Source: Symsagittifera roscoffensis (lineage: Eukaryota > Xenacoelomorpha > Acoela > Convolutidae). Taken from it: a DNA stretch of 64,000 bases. Below, one piece after another: positions 33,861 to 44,016 of this stretch (position 1 is the stretch's first letter; each line of letters begins with the position of its first letter). The stretch is from the NCBI RefSeq assembly GCF_963678635.1, contig NC_087068.1, positions 14,821,872 to 14,885,871 of the forward strand, in the 5' to 3' direction. Below the pieces are notes generated by a model. The model saw only the letters and a program-made list of their open reading frames with translations. It made no database searches and had not been told where the DNA came from. The position numbers were made by a program, and so were the translations under genes.

Positions 33861-34139
33861 GTTGATTGAACTTAAATTCGAAAATATCAAGCGGTAACAA
33901 AGCCAAAACTACTTGAGCACAAACCGTTCAAGACGTAAAAAAATCCAAACAAATAAAAAAAATGTAAGTCCCTTTTTCCCTCAACAAACGCTCAAAAAGT
34001 TTTTTTTCGGTCTTCAAGTGACGCAATAGGAAACCACTACAACGCAAAAGGAGCCTACTCTGAAAGTTGTTTACAGCAAAAACAAACGATTCTTAGATGT
34101 GGCAACTATGCCGACAAAGCATATGCAGACAGATATTAG

Positions 34140-34262
34140 GCCGACAATTTTATTTTAATCAGAAAAATTATAAATGAAAAAAAAACAGTTCCTTGTTAGA
34201 TTCGAACCCAGGACCTTGGCCATCCTAGGCGTATTCGTTACCTCTAGGCTAAGCGTAGTGAA
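34140..34262 (-). repeat. tRNA-derived SINE
   Basis: Minus strand: TAGCCTAGAGGTAACG A box, CGCCTAGGATGGCC anticodon region, B box GGGTTCGAATCT, then AACAAGGAACTGTTTTTT and a body with TTGTCGGCC. Of this cluster it has the best combined A and B boxes, but the stems are imperfect. Confidence 0.6.
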
Positions 34263-34294
34263 TACACAAAGAAACTTGAAATTGTTACTCACAG

Positions 34295-34311
34295 GCGAAG
34301 CTGAGCTTCGC
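34295..34311. repeat. Short palindromic dispersed motif
   Basis: GCGAAGCTGAGCTTCGC is a perfect 8+1+8 palindrome, followed by ACTACTTGCGA. Related text occurs at ~33,342, 38,648 and (less clearly) 43,442, so it is part of a dispersed repeat. Confidence 0.5.
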
Positions 34312-34519
34312 ACTACTTGCGACTCAAAGAAGAACGACTACGATTAAAATCAAATTAAAAAAATTGAAAAAAAACCTTCAAAAATTCGTTTTGTCAAAAA
34401 AAAATTGCAAAAACCCTAATTATCAGGAACAAAATTACCTCGCCATTAAAACTTTACAGTGAGCTTTTCGAAGGGCAGTAAAAATCGAATTTTTAAAAAA
34501 CTTTTTTCTGTGGGAACTA

Positions 34520-34640
34520 AGTCAGCAAAATAAGCAGACACAAAAGTTTAAATAAATTGAGTTTTCATTTTGCAAAGAAACAGGTCCCGAATGGAATCAA
34601 ACTCCTAAGCTCTGTCGTCTCAAGCATGGGTGTTACCGCA
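34520..34640 (-). repeat. tRNA-derived SINE, decayed
   Basis: Minus strand: GGTAACACCCATGCTTGAGA, GAGTTTGATTCCATTCGGGA in place of the B box, then CCTGTTTCTTTGC and a body with TTTGTGTCTGCTTATTTTGC. Same layout as its neighbours. Confidence 0.5.
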
Positions 34641-34659
34641 AACTTGAAATTTTAAATTT

Positions 34660-34825
34660 CAAAAAAATGGGCTACGGGAATCAAGTCGACAAAAATAGAC
34701 AGACTGACGATAGCCCGTAAAAGCACAAAAAATCAAGTTTGCAAAAAACAGGTCCCGGTCGGATTCGAACCATAGCCTTTTGCTGTCTCAAGCAAGTGTG
34801 TTATCTCTACGACACATGCGCCGGA
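34660..34825 (-). repeat. tRNA-derived SINE, best preserved head
   Basis: Minus strand: CCGGCGCATGTGTCGTAGAG (A-box region), AACACACTTGCTTGAGACAG with a TTGCT/AGCAA anticodon-type stem, and the B box GGTTCGAATCCGACCGGGAC. Then come CTGTTTTTTGC and the body CGGGCTATCGTCAGTCTGTC, TATTTTTGTCGACTTG. The anticodon loop has six bases, not seven, so it is not a normal tRNA. Confidence 0.65.
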
Positions 34826-35715
34826 TGATTGACTGAATTTGAATTTATAATCAAAAACCATGCATTCAAAAAAACTGAAAACAAATCTATAAAACTAAAC
34901 AAAAAATCGCTCCGGAGTTTTTTCTTTTAAACTGAAAGTTTTAGCATGTTTTAAAAACGTGTTACGAAACGTGAATGGAAAAACCTTTCATTGTGTTGCT
35001 TTTTTAAAATTGATTTTAACAATTAATTGAAAAGAATTTAAAAAAACACCCAGTAAATAAACCGACAAACATTCGGCCGAAACCAATTAAGCCTACAAAA
35101 TAAATTACATCTAAAAACTTTTTTTTTACCAGTAAATCCAGTAACGCATTAACTCCAAGCAATATAACTCGAGGTGTTACACTTGCAACATGCTGAAAAA
35201 GGATATCTTGAAAGTGGAGATCATCCCATGAACAAAGTTATTGACGGGAAAAAAGTCTAGTACCCGATTTGCAATCAGCATATAAATTTTCAGCTATTGC
35301 AGTGGATTTCCATTGCTGAACTACGAACTGTCATGCCACAACTTCACATCATGCTATTGAACTTATCGATATTTGTAAAAAATTTTAAAGACTGCTAACT
35401 TTGAAAGCAACCATCGAGACGGATTGCCAGCTAAATTGACAACAAATTCAACTTGTGAAGTGGCGCTTTAAGAAAGATTCAAGACTTTTAAAACTTTGTT
35501 AGGATTGCATTTCCTGAAATTCAATTAGCGTTCTGAAACATATCTTTTAAACCAGCATATCTCTGAAACCAACACAAATTTTTCTTGTATATCATTTCAA
35601 ATAGATAAACGGTTACCGCGAAACATCAATTGAGCATTCTCAGACGATATGTGCTTCTTAGGCACAAGTTTTTTCGCCTCGCAGAACCTATTTTGGACAA
35701 GTTGTATTTTTATGC
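34826..35715. other. 3' flank of the MYND gene, no recognised coding
   Basis: At ~35,245-35,290 the text GACGGGAAAAAAGTCTAGTA resembles ACAGGAAAAAAGTCTGGAAC at ~39,280 and a looser version at ~42,190, a further dispersed repeat. The rest is unremarkable. Confidence 0.4.
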
Positions 35716-37443
35716 TTATTCATATTTGTAATTCAGTTCCATTTCATCATCGAATGAAAACGCACATTGCATGGTTGAGCAGCAATCTCCAAATACTTGC
35801 ACGAAGGCTTCCCATTGACCTTTGAAATGGTTCAGAACTCTACCGTTTCTGTCAGTCATTGCATATTTCAAATACTTCTCACCGAACATCACGACGGCTA
35901 GTTCCGAGAACAGATTTGTCGGCAACTTGAACTGTGGTATTCGGATCAATCTTTCGACATTCGGCATCAAATATTTGGTCATGCCAGCGCTTGCACTCAG
36001 ACCTTTTCGGTAATTTCGGAACATCTCTTCCAAAACTGGTCTCTGCTCGATGTAATCATAGAAGGATGCTCCGAACATTTTCTGCACCCAGTTCATTGTA
36101 TGGAAATGATGCAATGTTTCAGGTCCACTGCACTTTTGCGCGAAGTCTATAAAGTCGTATCTATGCCAATAATCAGGCACGTTACTCCAATCAATCAAGA
36201 AGGGATTCAGTTTCTTGATCTCAGAGGCACATTTCGTATCGTTAGTGTCGATCGATTTCACAGCCAAATGACAAACCAATTTTCCCTCTCGAATAAATCC
36301 TCGCAAATTCTCAAAATTTTTGGCTGTTTTTGAGGTTACGACATTGATAAGAGACTTATCACTCGATTTTATAACGCTCGTGAATTGAAGCATATCAATT
36401 GTGTTGAAGAAATCTTCAGATTTCATTTTTTTCCAGTTGTCAGTGCTATCCGGGAACATTGTACAATTTCCACATACTACATCCTCTTTAGTGAAAATGC
36501 ACCCCGTGAACAGGTAGCGAGCGAATGCCATTCTGTCATCTTCAGCTTTCAAGTTATTCAAGGGTATGTAGTCGCAATTTCTTAGATGCTCTACAAACGC
36601 ATCTTGGGCAAACTTAACTGTCATGCCTTTTTTTCGGTTCCAACATTGAGCATACTTGGTGAGCAAATCATTGCCAATATTTGGTACTTTGAGTTGTATA
36701 AACTTTTCAAACTCTTCTTTTGTTTCTTTATCCCAGCATGAAGAAAACCAAACTTGCAGAATCGTTTTGTCACTAACTTCGGTCTGACCAATTTTCATCA
36801 TCTCATAGATCAAAATGCTTCTCGCTACCGTCACTTCAGCCTGGTCGTAACCATAGAAGCGTAACAACCCTTCATGTTCATTTTGAAACGCACCCCACAA
36901 AAGTTGGCTGATGTCGACATAGCCAACGAAGACGTAGTTTCTGCCGAAATCAAAAATGAGCTGCTTATTCGGAGTATTTCGCAGTATCTGCACATGGTTC
37001 AAGATGAGCGTTGATCCTTTGAGATCAATCCCTGTCAAGTATGGCAATATCGGTTTTTCCCAGATGTCTCCGGATTTTAAGCCTTTTCGTGTTATAAACT
37101 TCTCAAATGATTTCATGTCGGTTACACTCCATCGCTGCAATAATCGCTCCGGTGCAAACTCTTCATCCGCAAAAGCATTCCCTCCCTCGTCGATTGTTCC
37201 AAAAATAGAAATGGCGCTTGCCTGCTCGTAGGTTAACTTAATCACGTGACCCATTTCGTCGGGATATCTTCGCTGATACTCTTCGGCATACTTAGGTATC
37301 AGATGAGACTTCGTAGTCATGACCCGCTGGGCGTCTTGTACCTTTTTCTCAAACTTCGACTTGGTACTTCCTGAGGCTTGAACCTCGCTTGATTTTTGAG
37401 AGCAGCTCTTCTTGTGAGCTTTCCAATCACGCCGTTGACAGTC
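35716..37443 (-). CDS. Last exon of a MYND zinc-finger protein
   Basis: After a TTTTAG acceptor (37,444 upward) the exon reads DCQRRDWKAHKKSCSQ and stays open for 575 codons to a stop at 35,716. C-x7-H-x3-C with CQRRDWKAH is the second half of a MYND zinc finger, a Zn-binding protein-interaction module. The first half (C-x2-C...C-x2-C...YC) must lie on an upstream exon that I could not locate. A short Lys/Ser-rich linker leads to a large domain with the line RFYGYDQAEVTVARSILIYE, then TILQVWFSSCWDKET. I recall this arrangement (GY[ED]-x-S-x-VA-[KR][TS]...LQVW[YF]SS.W) from uncharacterised MYND proteins of marine invertebrates, so it may be a defined but unnamed family. No SET domain or methyltransferase motif is visible, so a SMYD-type assignment is unlikely. 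The ATG at 37,320 is internal. Codon use is normal and there are no disruptions, so the gene is probably functional. Confidence 0.85.
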   Translation of the reverse strand, partial: DCQRRDWKAHKKSCSQKSSEVQASGSTKSKFEKKVQDAQRVMTTKSHLIPKYAEEYQRRYPDEMGHVIKLTYEQASAISIFGTIDEGGNAFADEEFAPERLLQRWSVTDMKSFEKFITRKGLKSGDIWEKPILPYLTGIDLKGSTLILNHVQILRNTPNKQLIFDFGRNYVFVGYVDISQLLWGAFQNEHEGLLRFYGYDQAEVTVARSILIYEMMKIGQTEVSDKTILQVWFSSCWDKETKEEFEKFIQLKVPNIGNDLLTKYAQCWNRKKGMTVKFAQDAFVEHLRNCDYIPLNNLKAEDDRMAFARYLFTGCIFTKEDVVCGNCTMFPDSTDNWKKMKSEDFFNTIDMLQFTSVIKSSDKSLINVVTSKTAKNFENLRGFIREGKLVCHLAVKSIDTNDTKCASEIKKLNPFLIDWSNVPDYWHRYDFIDFAQKCSGPETLHHFHTMNWVQKMFGASFYDYIEQRPVLEEMFRNYRKGLSASAGMTKYLMPNVERLIRIPQFKLPTNLFSELAVVMFGEKYLKYAMTDRNGRVLNHFKGQWEAFVQVFGDCCSTMQCAFSFDDEMELNYKYE

Positions 37444-39079
37444 CTAAAACAGCCAATTTCTCAAGTAAATATATAACTCAAGTAAATTTTAATGAAAGAT
37501 AAAACCTCGACAAAGCCGGTTGCTGTGCAATAAACACAGAAATACTGACCTAAACAGTAATCATGATATATTGTCATGTTTTAAAGCAACAAATGTCATC
37601 AAAATCATCTCAATTAGAAAATTATTTTAAAAACTCGAGAACTTTTTCATTGAATTTATTTTAACAATTGTTTGCCGCCTATGGGTAGATGCTAAGTAGT
37701 TATTGCATATGCGTTGCGTTCATCCTCTCTATCTCGTCAATGTTGGGATATGATAGAAAATCATTGATTTAATAAATAACACATTGCGGTGATATAATTT
37801 CTTTTTTTGTTCTTTCTTTCTTTTTTGCTTTCTTGCTTTATTTCTTTCATAGTTGTGTCACTTTTATACGAGAATGCGAACGAAAGCCTATCACTTCGAT
37901 ATTTTTTAATAGTATGAAAACATTCGACGTATTCGATATCAGTTTCTTTCCATGAATGTTGCCCGAATAAATTATGACGGTTAATTGGACAAATAACTTC
38001 GAAACATGAATAGAAACAATGAAATCGAAACATATAAACAAAATTTTCTTGCATATTTTTTTTTATTTTTGTTTCAAAATAATACTCTTCACAGCTTGCA
38101 TCGCAACATCACTCGTTTAGCCATAATAACACGTAAAACAACTATAATAATGGACTATTTGAAAGATGGGGAAGAGCCAAAAACCTAAGAGAAACTTCGA
38201 AAAATAAAATTACTGGAGTGAAAATAAGTTGTCATGGCTTAAATAGAAGCTTATCTTCGCTTTAATGAACTGACATTCAACTGCAAATAAAAAAATTCAA
38301 ATCGATTTTTCTCAACACTGAATAAATCACAACTGAAAAGGCTTTGTTATGATACATCAATCGACTCAAAACAAAGATTGATTGTGATACCAAATTTTGA
38401 ATGAAAAAAAAAAAATTTTAATTTCATGATTGTGTTTTTTGTCTATGTTTTTTCTTCATGCTTGATTCATGACGATCCACCAAATTTTTACCTACTACAA
38501 GTTTACGGAAACTTTCAAGTTTTTTTTCTGGAATCAAAAACTGGCTATAGGCTCAAAAATAAGCCACAAAACTGGTTTAACTCGAAACTTTCACCAACAA
38601 AAAATGTCAATTAGTAAGCCGACACAAAAGGTAGAAAAATAAACACAGGGGCGAAACTGAGCTTCGCACAACTTGCGATAAAGATAGGTTTATCAAAATG
38701 ACTGATGATAGTTATGAAAAAACAAGCTCAAACAATAATGGAAAAACACGCATTGGAACAAAATTAACCAAGCGATGACAAAGCCGAAAATACCTGAGCA
38801 GAAACTCTTCAAGCCATTTTTTTCTATTTCATATCTAAATAAAAATTTTAGGTTCTTTTTACCCTCATAACACACATAGGCACACAGAAAAAATCGTGCA
38901 CCAGACGACGCAACAAGAGACTACTAAGCCGATATAAAACAAACCGAAACTCATTAAGCCGAAAATAACAAAGTGAAGAAAATGAAACTACATACAACCA
39001 CAACCGACTATAGAGATACAACCAACTTAAAAAGTGCGGAGGAGAGCGTACAAATTGTGGCTCCCTTGAAACGACTAGA
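37444..39079. other. Upstream intron or 5' region of the MYND gene; no exon found
   Basis: The missing N-terminal zinc-finger half was searched for by its expected C-x2-C ... YC pattern on the minus strand and not found. A pyrimidine tract (TTTCTTTC type) lies at ~37,800-37,850. The dispersed motif GGGGCGAAACTGAGCTTCGC occurs at ~38,648. Confidence 0.4.
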
Positions 39080-39195
39080 TCACTGAGCCGACGAAAAATT
39101 GGCCGGAATAAAACAGGTCCTTGTCAGATTCGAACATAGTAACTTTGCTGTCTCAGGCCCCAGGCGTATACGTTACCTCCAGGCTGTATGCCGTT
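39080..39195 (-). repeat. tRNA-derived SINE
   Basis: Minus strand: CAGCCTGGAGGTAACGTATA (A box), GGGGCCTGAGACAGC, B box TATGTTCGAATCTGACAAGG, then ACCTGTTTTATTCCGGCC and TTTTTCGTCGGCTCAG. Same order as the 33.5-34.8 kb copies, on the other side of the MYND exon. Confidence 0.6.
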
Positions 39196-39479
39196 AACGC
39201 TATGAAATTTGAATTAATTATGAAACAAAGTAACACTAGAGATGAGTCCAGAAGATTCCATTGAACAAAATTACTTACAGGAAAAAAGTCTGGAACCCGA
39301 TTGCAGTACACTTGCTTATCGCAAGAGTAAATATCTGAGAAAAAAGAGTAAAAATTGCTGAAAATACCCACAATGTGCAAAGAACTGGAATTTGAGCCGG
39401 CTTGGATTAAGTATGGCATTGAAAAAAGGACAAAAAGAACCGAAAGGGAGGAGAACGTGCAACACTGGGTAGCTTTGAC

Positions 39480-39540
39480 AGGACTCGGATGAGATTCGAA
39501 CCATACATGTATGAGACATTACCTATACATACTACAATAA
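39480..39540 (-). repeat. Short tRNA-like fragment
   Basis: Minus strand: ATAGGTAATGTCTCATACAT followed by B box GGTTCGAATCTCATCCGAGT. Too short for a cloverleaf; a SINE-head remnant. Confidence 0.4.
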
Positions 39541-40241
39541 GCTTAAAACAAAACTGCTACTACATTGGCAATCAATCGATAGTATGCACCAAAAACGTTC
39601 ATTTCAAAAACATGTTTGTTGAAACTGTCGAACACTAAAAATATCTGATTTGATAACTCTTGCGAATCGCAACTGTAACCTTGGAGATTACGGGACTCAT
39701 TTTTATTCCCATTACTGAACGTTGTAAAGCTACCAGAATTGATATGTACAAGATCTAACAGGGAAAGGAAGACACTATGAAATGCCCACAGGAGGCAATT
39801 CCTAATAGCCATCAAAAACTTGTCTTGAGATACAAAAAAAAAAGAAAACAATTTCTGAGTTCTGAGAAATTTAAAAGTTTCAAGGAAATGCGGTCTGGGT
39901 TCCAATTACTATCAAAGAAAGAGTAGAAAATCTGGCCTATCTTTTTATGAGATTTCAGGTACCTCAGAGCAAGCTGGTGGAAATTTTGGATTACAGTCCT
40001 AATTTGGATTCCAACTGTTTCGAAAGTTTCTTTCAGTGCACCAATATTGTTTTAAATACATAATATTATCGAGGGGTTCGCATTTGAAATTTGTTTCATC
40101 AAAATAATAGCATACGCGAGGTTGGTCTAGATACCAGTATATTCATCATTCAAAATGCGCATTTAAATAAAGAGGCAAAGCGTCCAATACTCAAGCAAAA
40201 AAGGCAACTAAGCTCTAAAATGCAAGACGAATTGAGTCTGG
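39541..40241. other. Flank of the duplication complex, nothing recognised
   Basis: No motif-bearing frame or repeat found. It ends in GAGTCTGGAAACAACACAAG, where the duplicated segment begins. Confidence 0.4.
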
Positions 40242-40261
40242 AAACAACACAAGCCTTGAAA

Positions 40262-40375
40262 AAAATGTTCAGGCGACCACGGGATTCGAACCACTGCAGA
40301 TTACGATTCTTTTCCCATCCATACCCACCTGCTTCATACCGGGTGTCAACCCTCTACAATTCGCACATCCCGTTT
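40262..40375 (-). repeat. tRNA-like SINE head at the start of segment A
   Basis: Minus strand: AGGGTTGACACCCGGTATGA, then CAGGTGGGTATGG and B box GTGGTTCGAATCCCGTGGTC. Repeated almost unchanged at 44,040-44,150. The pairing expected of a tRNA is incomplete. Confidence 0.5.
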
Positions 40376-40616
40376 TAGTATATATCATGCACAGTCTGCG
40401 CACTTCAACCGAGCGGATACAACGCGTTCTGCTTGAGAATCTAATAGCGCCAAAAAACAAGCGATATAAGTAACCTAGAAACAATATTATATAAAATGTG
40501 ACATATAAATAGGATTTAATGGTAATTTAACGATAAGTTCGAGAAAGGTTAATGAATTGATAGAAACAGGAAAAATAAATAATTTTTTGAACAAACTTTG
40601 AAGTTGAAATTTTGAA

Positions 40617-40942
40617 AAAAAAGGGATTCGACCCCCTGCCGACCCAAAGGGTCCCCCATTTGATACTTTTTCAGAAAACCATTTTTGGCCGACCGACCCT
40701 AAAATTTTTCTAAAGGCGCCTTTGGCGCCAATATATAGTAACTTGGAGGGGGAGCGCGCGCCGAAAAAAACGCGATTTTTTTGCCAAAATTTTTCAAAAG
40801 GTGCCCAAAAACGGCTTTTTTGACTGTTTTTTTTTCAAACATTTGCCTGCGACGAAAAAAAAAGTCATCAAAATTTTCTAATTTTTTTTTTGAAAATATG
40901 CCCCCCCCCCACCTCGAGAAAATCCTAGATCCACCCCTGAAG
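40617..40942. mobile_element. hAT-like miniature element in segment A, copy 1
   Basis: The right end, read inverted, is CAGGGGTGGATCTAGGATTT followed by TCTCGAGGTGGGGG. The interior has GGCCGACCGACCCTAAAAT and GGCGCCTTTGGCGCCAATAT. The left terminus is shortened relative to the 9.1-kb copy. The overlapping open frames are repeat-derived. Confidence 0.65.
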
Positions 40943-42056
40943 GCAACCCAGTTTGGAAAAACTAGATCTGTAGCTAAACTTTTACTCTGCAGAGATTTCA
41001 AAGCAAAAAAAATCATTTTTATTACAAAATTTCCATTGCGTTTTCTCTTGCCAAATGCCCTTTTGTAATTGAACAGCTAGACTAGCCCTCCATTTGGTAA
41101 TGAACTTGGAGTGACTTTGAAAATGAGCCAAAAAACAAACCGCCAATATACAAATTTTGAACACAAAAAAGAACTAATTTAGCGAAAATCCACTAAATTA
41201 GTTTTAAGCGTAACCATTACTAATATTAAATCCTTTCTTGCATAAAAATGTCATGTACACATAATACACGCGTTTATACCACATTCAGTCACTTCTACTT
41301 AGCAAAAGTTTTCTCTGTTGGTTGTTTTGTTTTTCTCTCGTCAAGAATTTTATAATCAAAATTTTATCTTTTATTATTATTTTCAATTTACACACAGATA
41401 CAAAACTGAGCTTTGCATGGCTCACACACAACGTAAGAGAAGCATTTCTAGTAAAAAGAAAATGAGACGAGAACAATTAAGTCGAAGAAAATATTGTAAA
41501 AAAATGATTTTTTTTCGGGAAAAAAAAAATCTTTGTTAAAAAAAATCAACCGAGAAACAAAATGACTAGCCTTAAATAAGCTTAAGCTATCATTCATCGA
41601 GCGCCTTTTGAGCCAACACCACATGAGGAGTACACGCCAATTGAGCTGAAAAGAAAAATTTCATAGAAAATGTTTGTTAAAAAAGTTTGAGCGATTAAGC
41701 TATAAAACTTTTTTAATTTCCTTTTTTAACTTTTTTTAAAAGTTTTACAGCACAACCTATTCTCAATTATTTTTTTAAAAAATGAAAAACATGTTTTGCC
41801 ATTCATGTGACAAAAAACAGAGTGAATAGGACATTAAAACATCAGTCGAAACCAATTTAATCGAAAAAAAAATACAAATACAAATCTTTGTGAATTGACC
41901 CATAACAGATCGACTGTCAAATATAGTAGTTGTTTAAATTGTTAAAAACAAATTCAAGGTTTGCTTCAAAAAATGATAAAATATGCCAAATAAAAAACTG
42001 AGACGATTGTTTTTACCGGGAAAAACCCAATTTCATTTCTGCTCAAAAACAAAGTC

Positions 42057-42124
42057 TGACCGGGATTCGAAACCCTTAAGCTATAAAGGCGACCGCGTTA
42101 ACTTTAAACGTGTTGTTAGGAGCT
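42057..42124 (-). repeat. tRNA-like sequence in segment A
   Basis: Minus strand: CACGTTTAAAGTTAACGCGG, TCGCCTTTATAGC, then B-box-like AGGGTTTCGAATCCCGGTCA with one extra T in the loop. Repeated at 45,841-45,908 and ~51,578-51,645. A pseudogene or SINE head. Confidence 0.5.
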
Positions 42125-42769
42125 AGGATGTTTTTCAGGTTCAATTATAAAGCAAGCTAAAATTCTTACCAAATTGTAAGAAAAATTGTTTAAAGGAAAA
42201 GTTTAGAATCTGATTACAAGATATTTGCTCTCGCAGATGTAATAACACAACCAAAATGATGTGACTAACAATTCTTTTCTATGGAATTTTGCAACGAATC
42301 TCTTGTCTCTTAAGCGTTTAATCCAATTGTGATTGCCTTAAACATGGCTACTGTGTGACTAGCATAATCATGAAAAAATGTGTCCCACAATTGTCGTGAT
42401 CAACAAAATAGCTCGTGAAAACATATAGAAAAGTTGTTTACGAAGATTTTAAATGAATACACAATTTATTGAGAATTCATCTAAATTTGGAGGCTCATTT
42501 TTACTTCTCTAACCCCACCTTTTGAGAAATTACTAATTTTGTCAAAATGCAATGACACTTGGCATAGTGAACAAACTAACAATTGTGAACAGATTTGATC
42601 TGCTTAATTGTTATCATACCATAGCTATAAAAACTCGTATAACAACTATACATTTAGAAAAGAGGAGCAGTGAAAAAGAGCCAATTTAGGCATTCTATTT
42701 TGAGGAACTCTACCACTATTGCCTTTTTTCCAGTTTCACCCACATTTTAAAGTTTTATCCAACTTTTGA

Positions 42770-43020
42770 ATAAACCATCGAAATATTCATGCCCGTGGTT
42801 GTTTTTTTTATTCAGTGAATTTTTCGACAAAAATTTTAAAAACCATCTGAAAGATATTGTTTTTTTGAGCTCACATTCAAAAACGTCACTCACCTGTGAT
42901 TATTTTTCGTAAAAATGGGAGTTTGAACGTTGTTAATTTGGCAAAATTGGGATAATTAACGCGCGATATATTCCATTCTTATAACACGGGTGAGCAACGG
43001 ATTAATGCGTTCCAAATTGA
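42770..43020 (+). mobile_element. Decayed core of a family H element inside segment A
   Basis: CACCTGTGATTATTTTTCGT, TGGGAGTTTGAACGTTG, TAATTAACGCGCGATATATT and GGATTAATGCGTTCCAAATT follow the H order, but the ends are gone. Repeated at about 46,550-46,805 and 52,290-52,545. Confidence 0.55.
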
Positions 43021-43548
43021 ATCGAGTTTTCCGCCAAATTAAAAATAAAATGTTGAACAATTGTTCATATGGAAACTTGCATGTTAAAATTGTTGTAACA
43101 ATTTGTTCACTTGTTCCCATTGGCCCGTTTTGTTCAATTTTAGAACATCAAGAGAACTTTTAAATAGATTTGTGTGAAGTGAGTTTCCAAAAAAATCTAA
43201 GTAAAGTGGGAAAGAGCCTTTATGGCTGAATGCGTGGTGTTATCAATATAAAGTATGAAGAACAAATTTTTTCACAATAGCTAGTTTGCTCACCGTGCCA
43301 AGTTTCGTTGCAAGCGCTGTATCGACTAGCATACCACTCAACTAGCATGAAGCTCGACTAGCATTAAAGTTTTATCGTTAAAAATCGTATCGAATAGCAT
43401 AAAGGCCGTATCGTATCGAATAGCATAAAACAAAATTTAACTTAGAGGTGATGCTGCGATTCGCAAACACTTGCGAGACCACGACCAAAAAGTAGCTATA
43501 TAAAGTTTAATAAAAAAGTAGAAATTACTCTCAAATTAGCAAAAATTC

Positions 43549-43632
43549 GGCTGCGTGTAGGATTCGATTTGCGATCTACTGCAATCAAGAGATGCTGAGT
43601 CTCACGCACTATCCACTTAGCCACGCAAGCTT
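43549..43632 (-). repeat. tRNA-Leu(CAG)-like pseudogene or SINE head
   Basis: Minus strand: TTGCGTG pairs with CACGCAG as an acceptor stem (one wobble). A box TGGCTAAGTGGATAGTGC is excellent. The anticodon arm GAGA/TCTC encloses CTCAGCA (anticodon CAG), followed by a long variable region. The T arm is disturbed (GTAG...CTAC with an enlarged loop, AATCGAATCC), so it is not a normal tRNA gene. Repeated at 47,333-47,415 and 53,069-53,153. Confidence 0.5.
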
Positions 43633-44016
43633 AACAACCGACAAACACTAGTCACAAATAAAGAAGCTACATATGATAATAAATTGCCAATGCTATTCAG
43701 CAAAAATTGCACCAAATACAAATAGACTCATTTTTGCAAGGATTAATTTGGAATATAACAAACTGAAGGCATCCACATTAACTTTGCAAGCAACAAATTG
43801 CAAAGCCTAAAGATATATTATGTATAAATTATGTATTTCCAAAACTTGCGTGATAAATTGAGTTAGAAAACTTCGGAAATCGAGTTTTCATTATTGTTAT
43901 GTTGTTTGAAACAAATCTCTTTTTTCGGTTCAGTTGATGAATTAAAAATGCATCAACTGTGTTAACTTATTACAATTCGAATGTCAAAGCACAAAAAACT
44001 GCAAAGGTGCTCTACT

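Larger units (their letters stand above)
40242..44016 (+). repeat. Segment A, copy 1 (~3.78 kb tandem duplication)
   Basis: Begins AAACAACACAAGCCTTG, and the same text begins the next copy at 44,017. The two copies are collinear throughout and differ only by scattered substitutions and homopolymer lengths. The short AAAC shared by the end of one copy and the start of the next fits a microhomology or unequal-exchange junction. It carries a tRNA-like head at the start, a hAT-like element, two further tRNA-like heads and a decayed H core. No gene was found. The open frames repeated between copies (for example 40,269-40,484 and 44,044-44,259) lie on these repeats. Confidence 0.9.

Noticed and set aside
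34140-34262. Functional tRNA gene
   Set aside because: A and B boxes are good, but the anticodon and T stems do not pair properly, and related copies share a SINE body downstream.
39153-39419. Possible first half of the MYND finger (SCDKQVYCN on the minus strand)
   Set aside because: The C-x4-Y-C spacing fits, but the preceding C-x2-C pair is missing, and the text belongs to a dispersed repeat also seen near 35.25 kb.
40269-40484. 71-codon minus frame with several cysteines, repeated at 44,044
   Set aside because: It lies over a tRNA-like SINE head inside the duplicated segment; the cysteines have no domain spacing.
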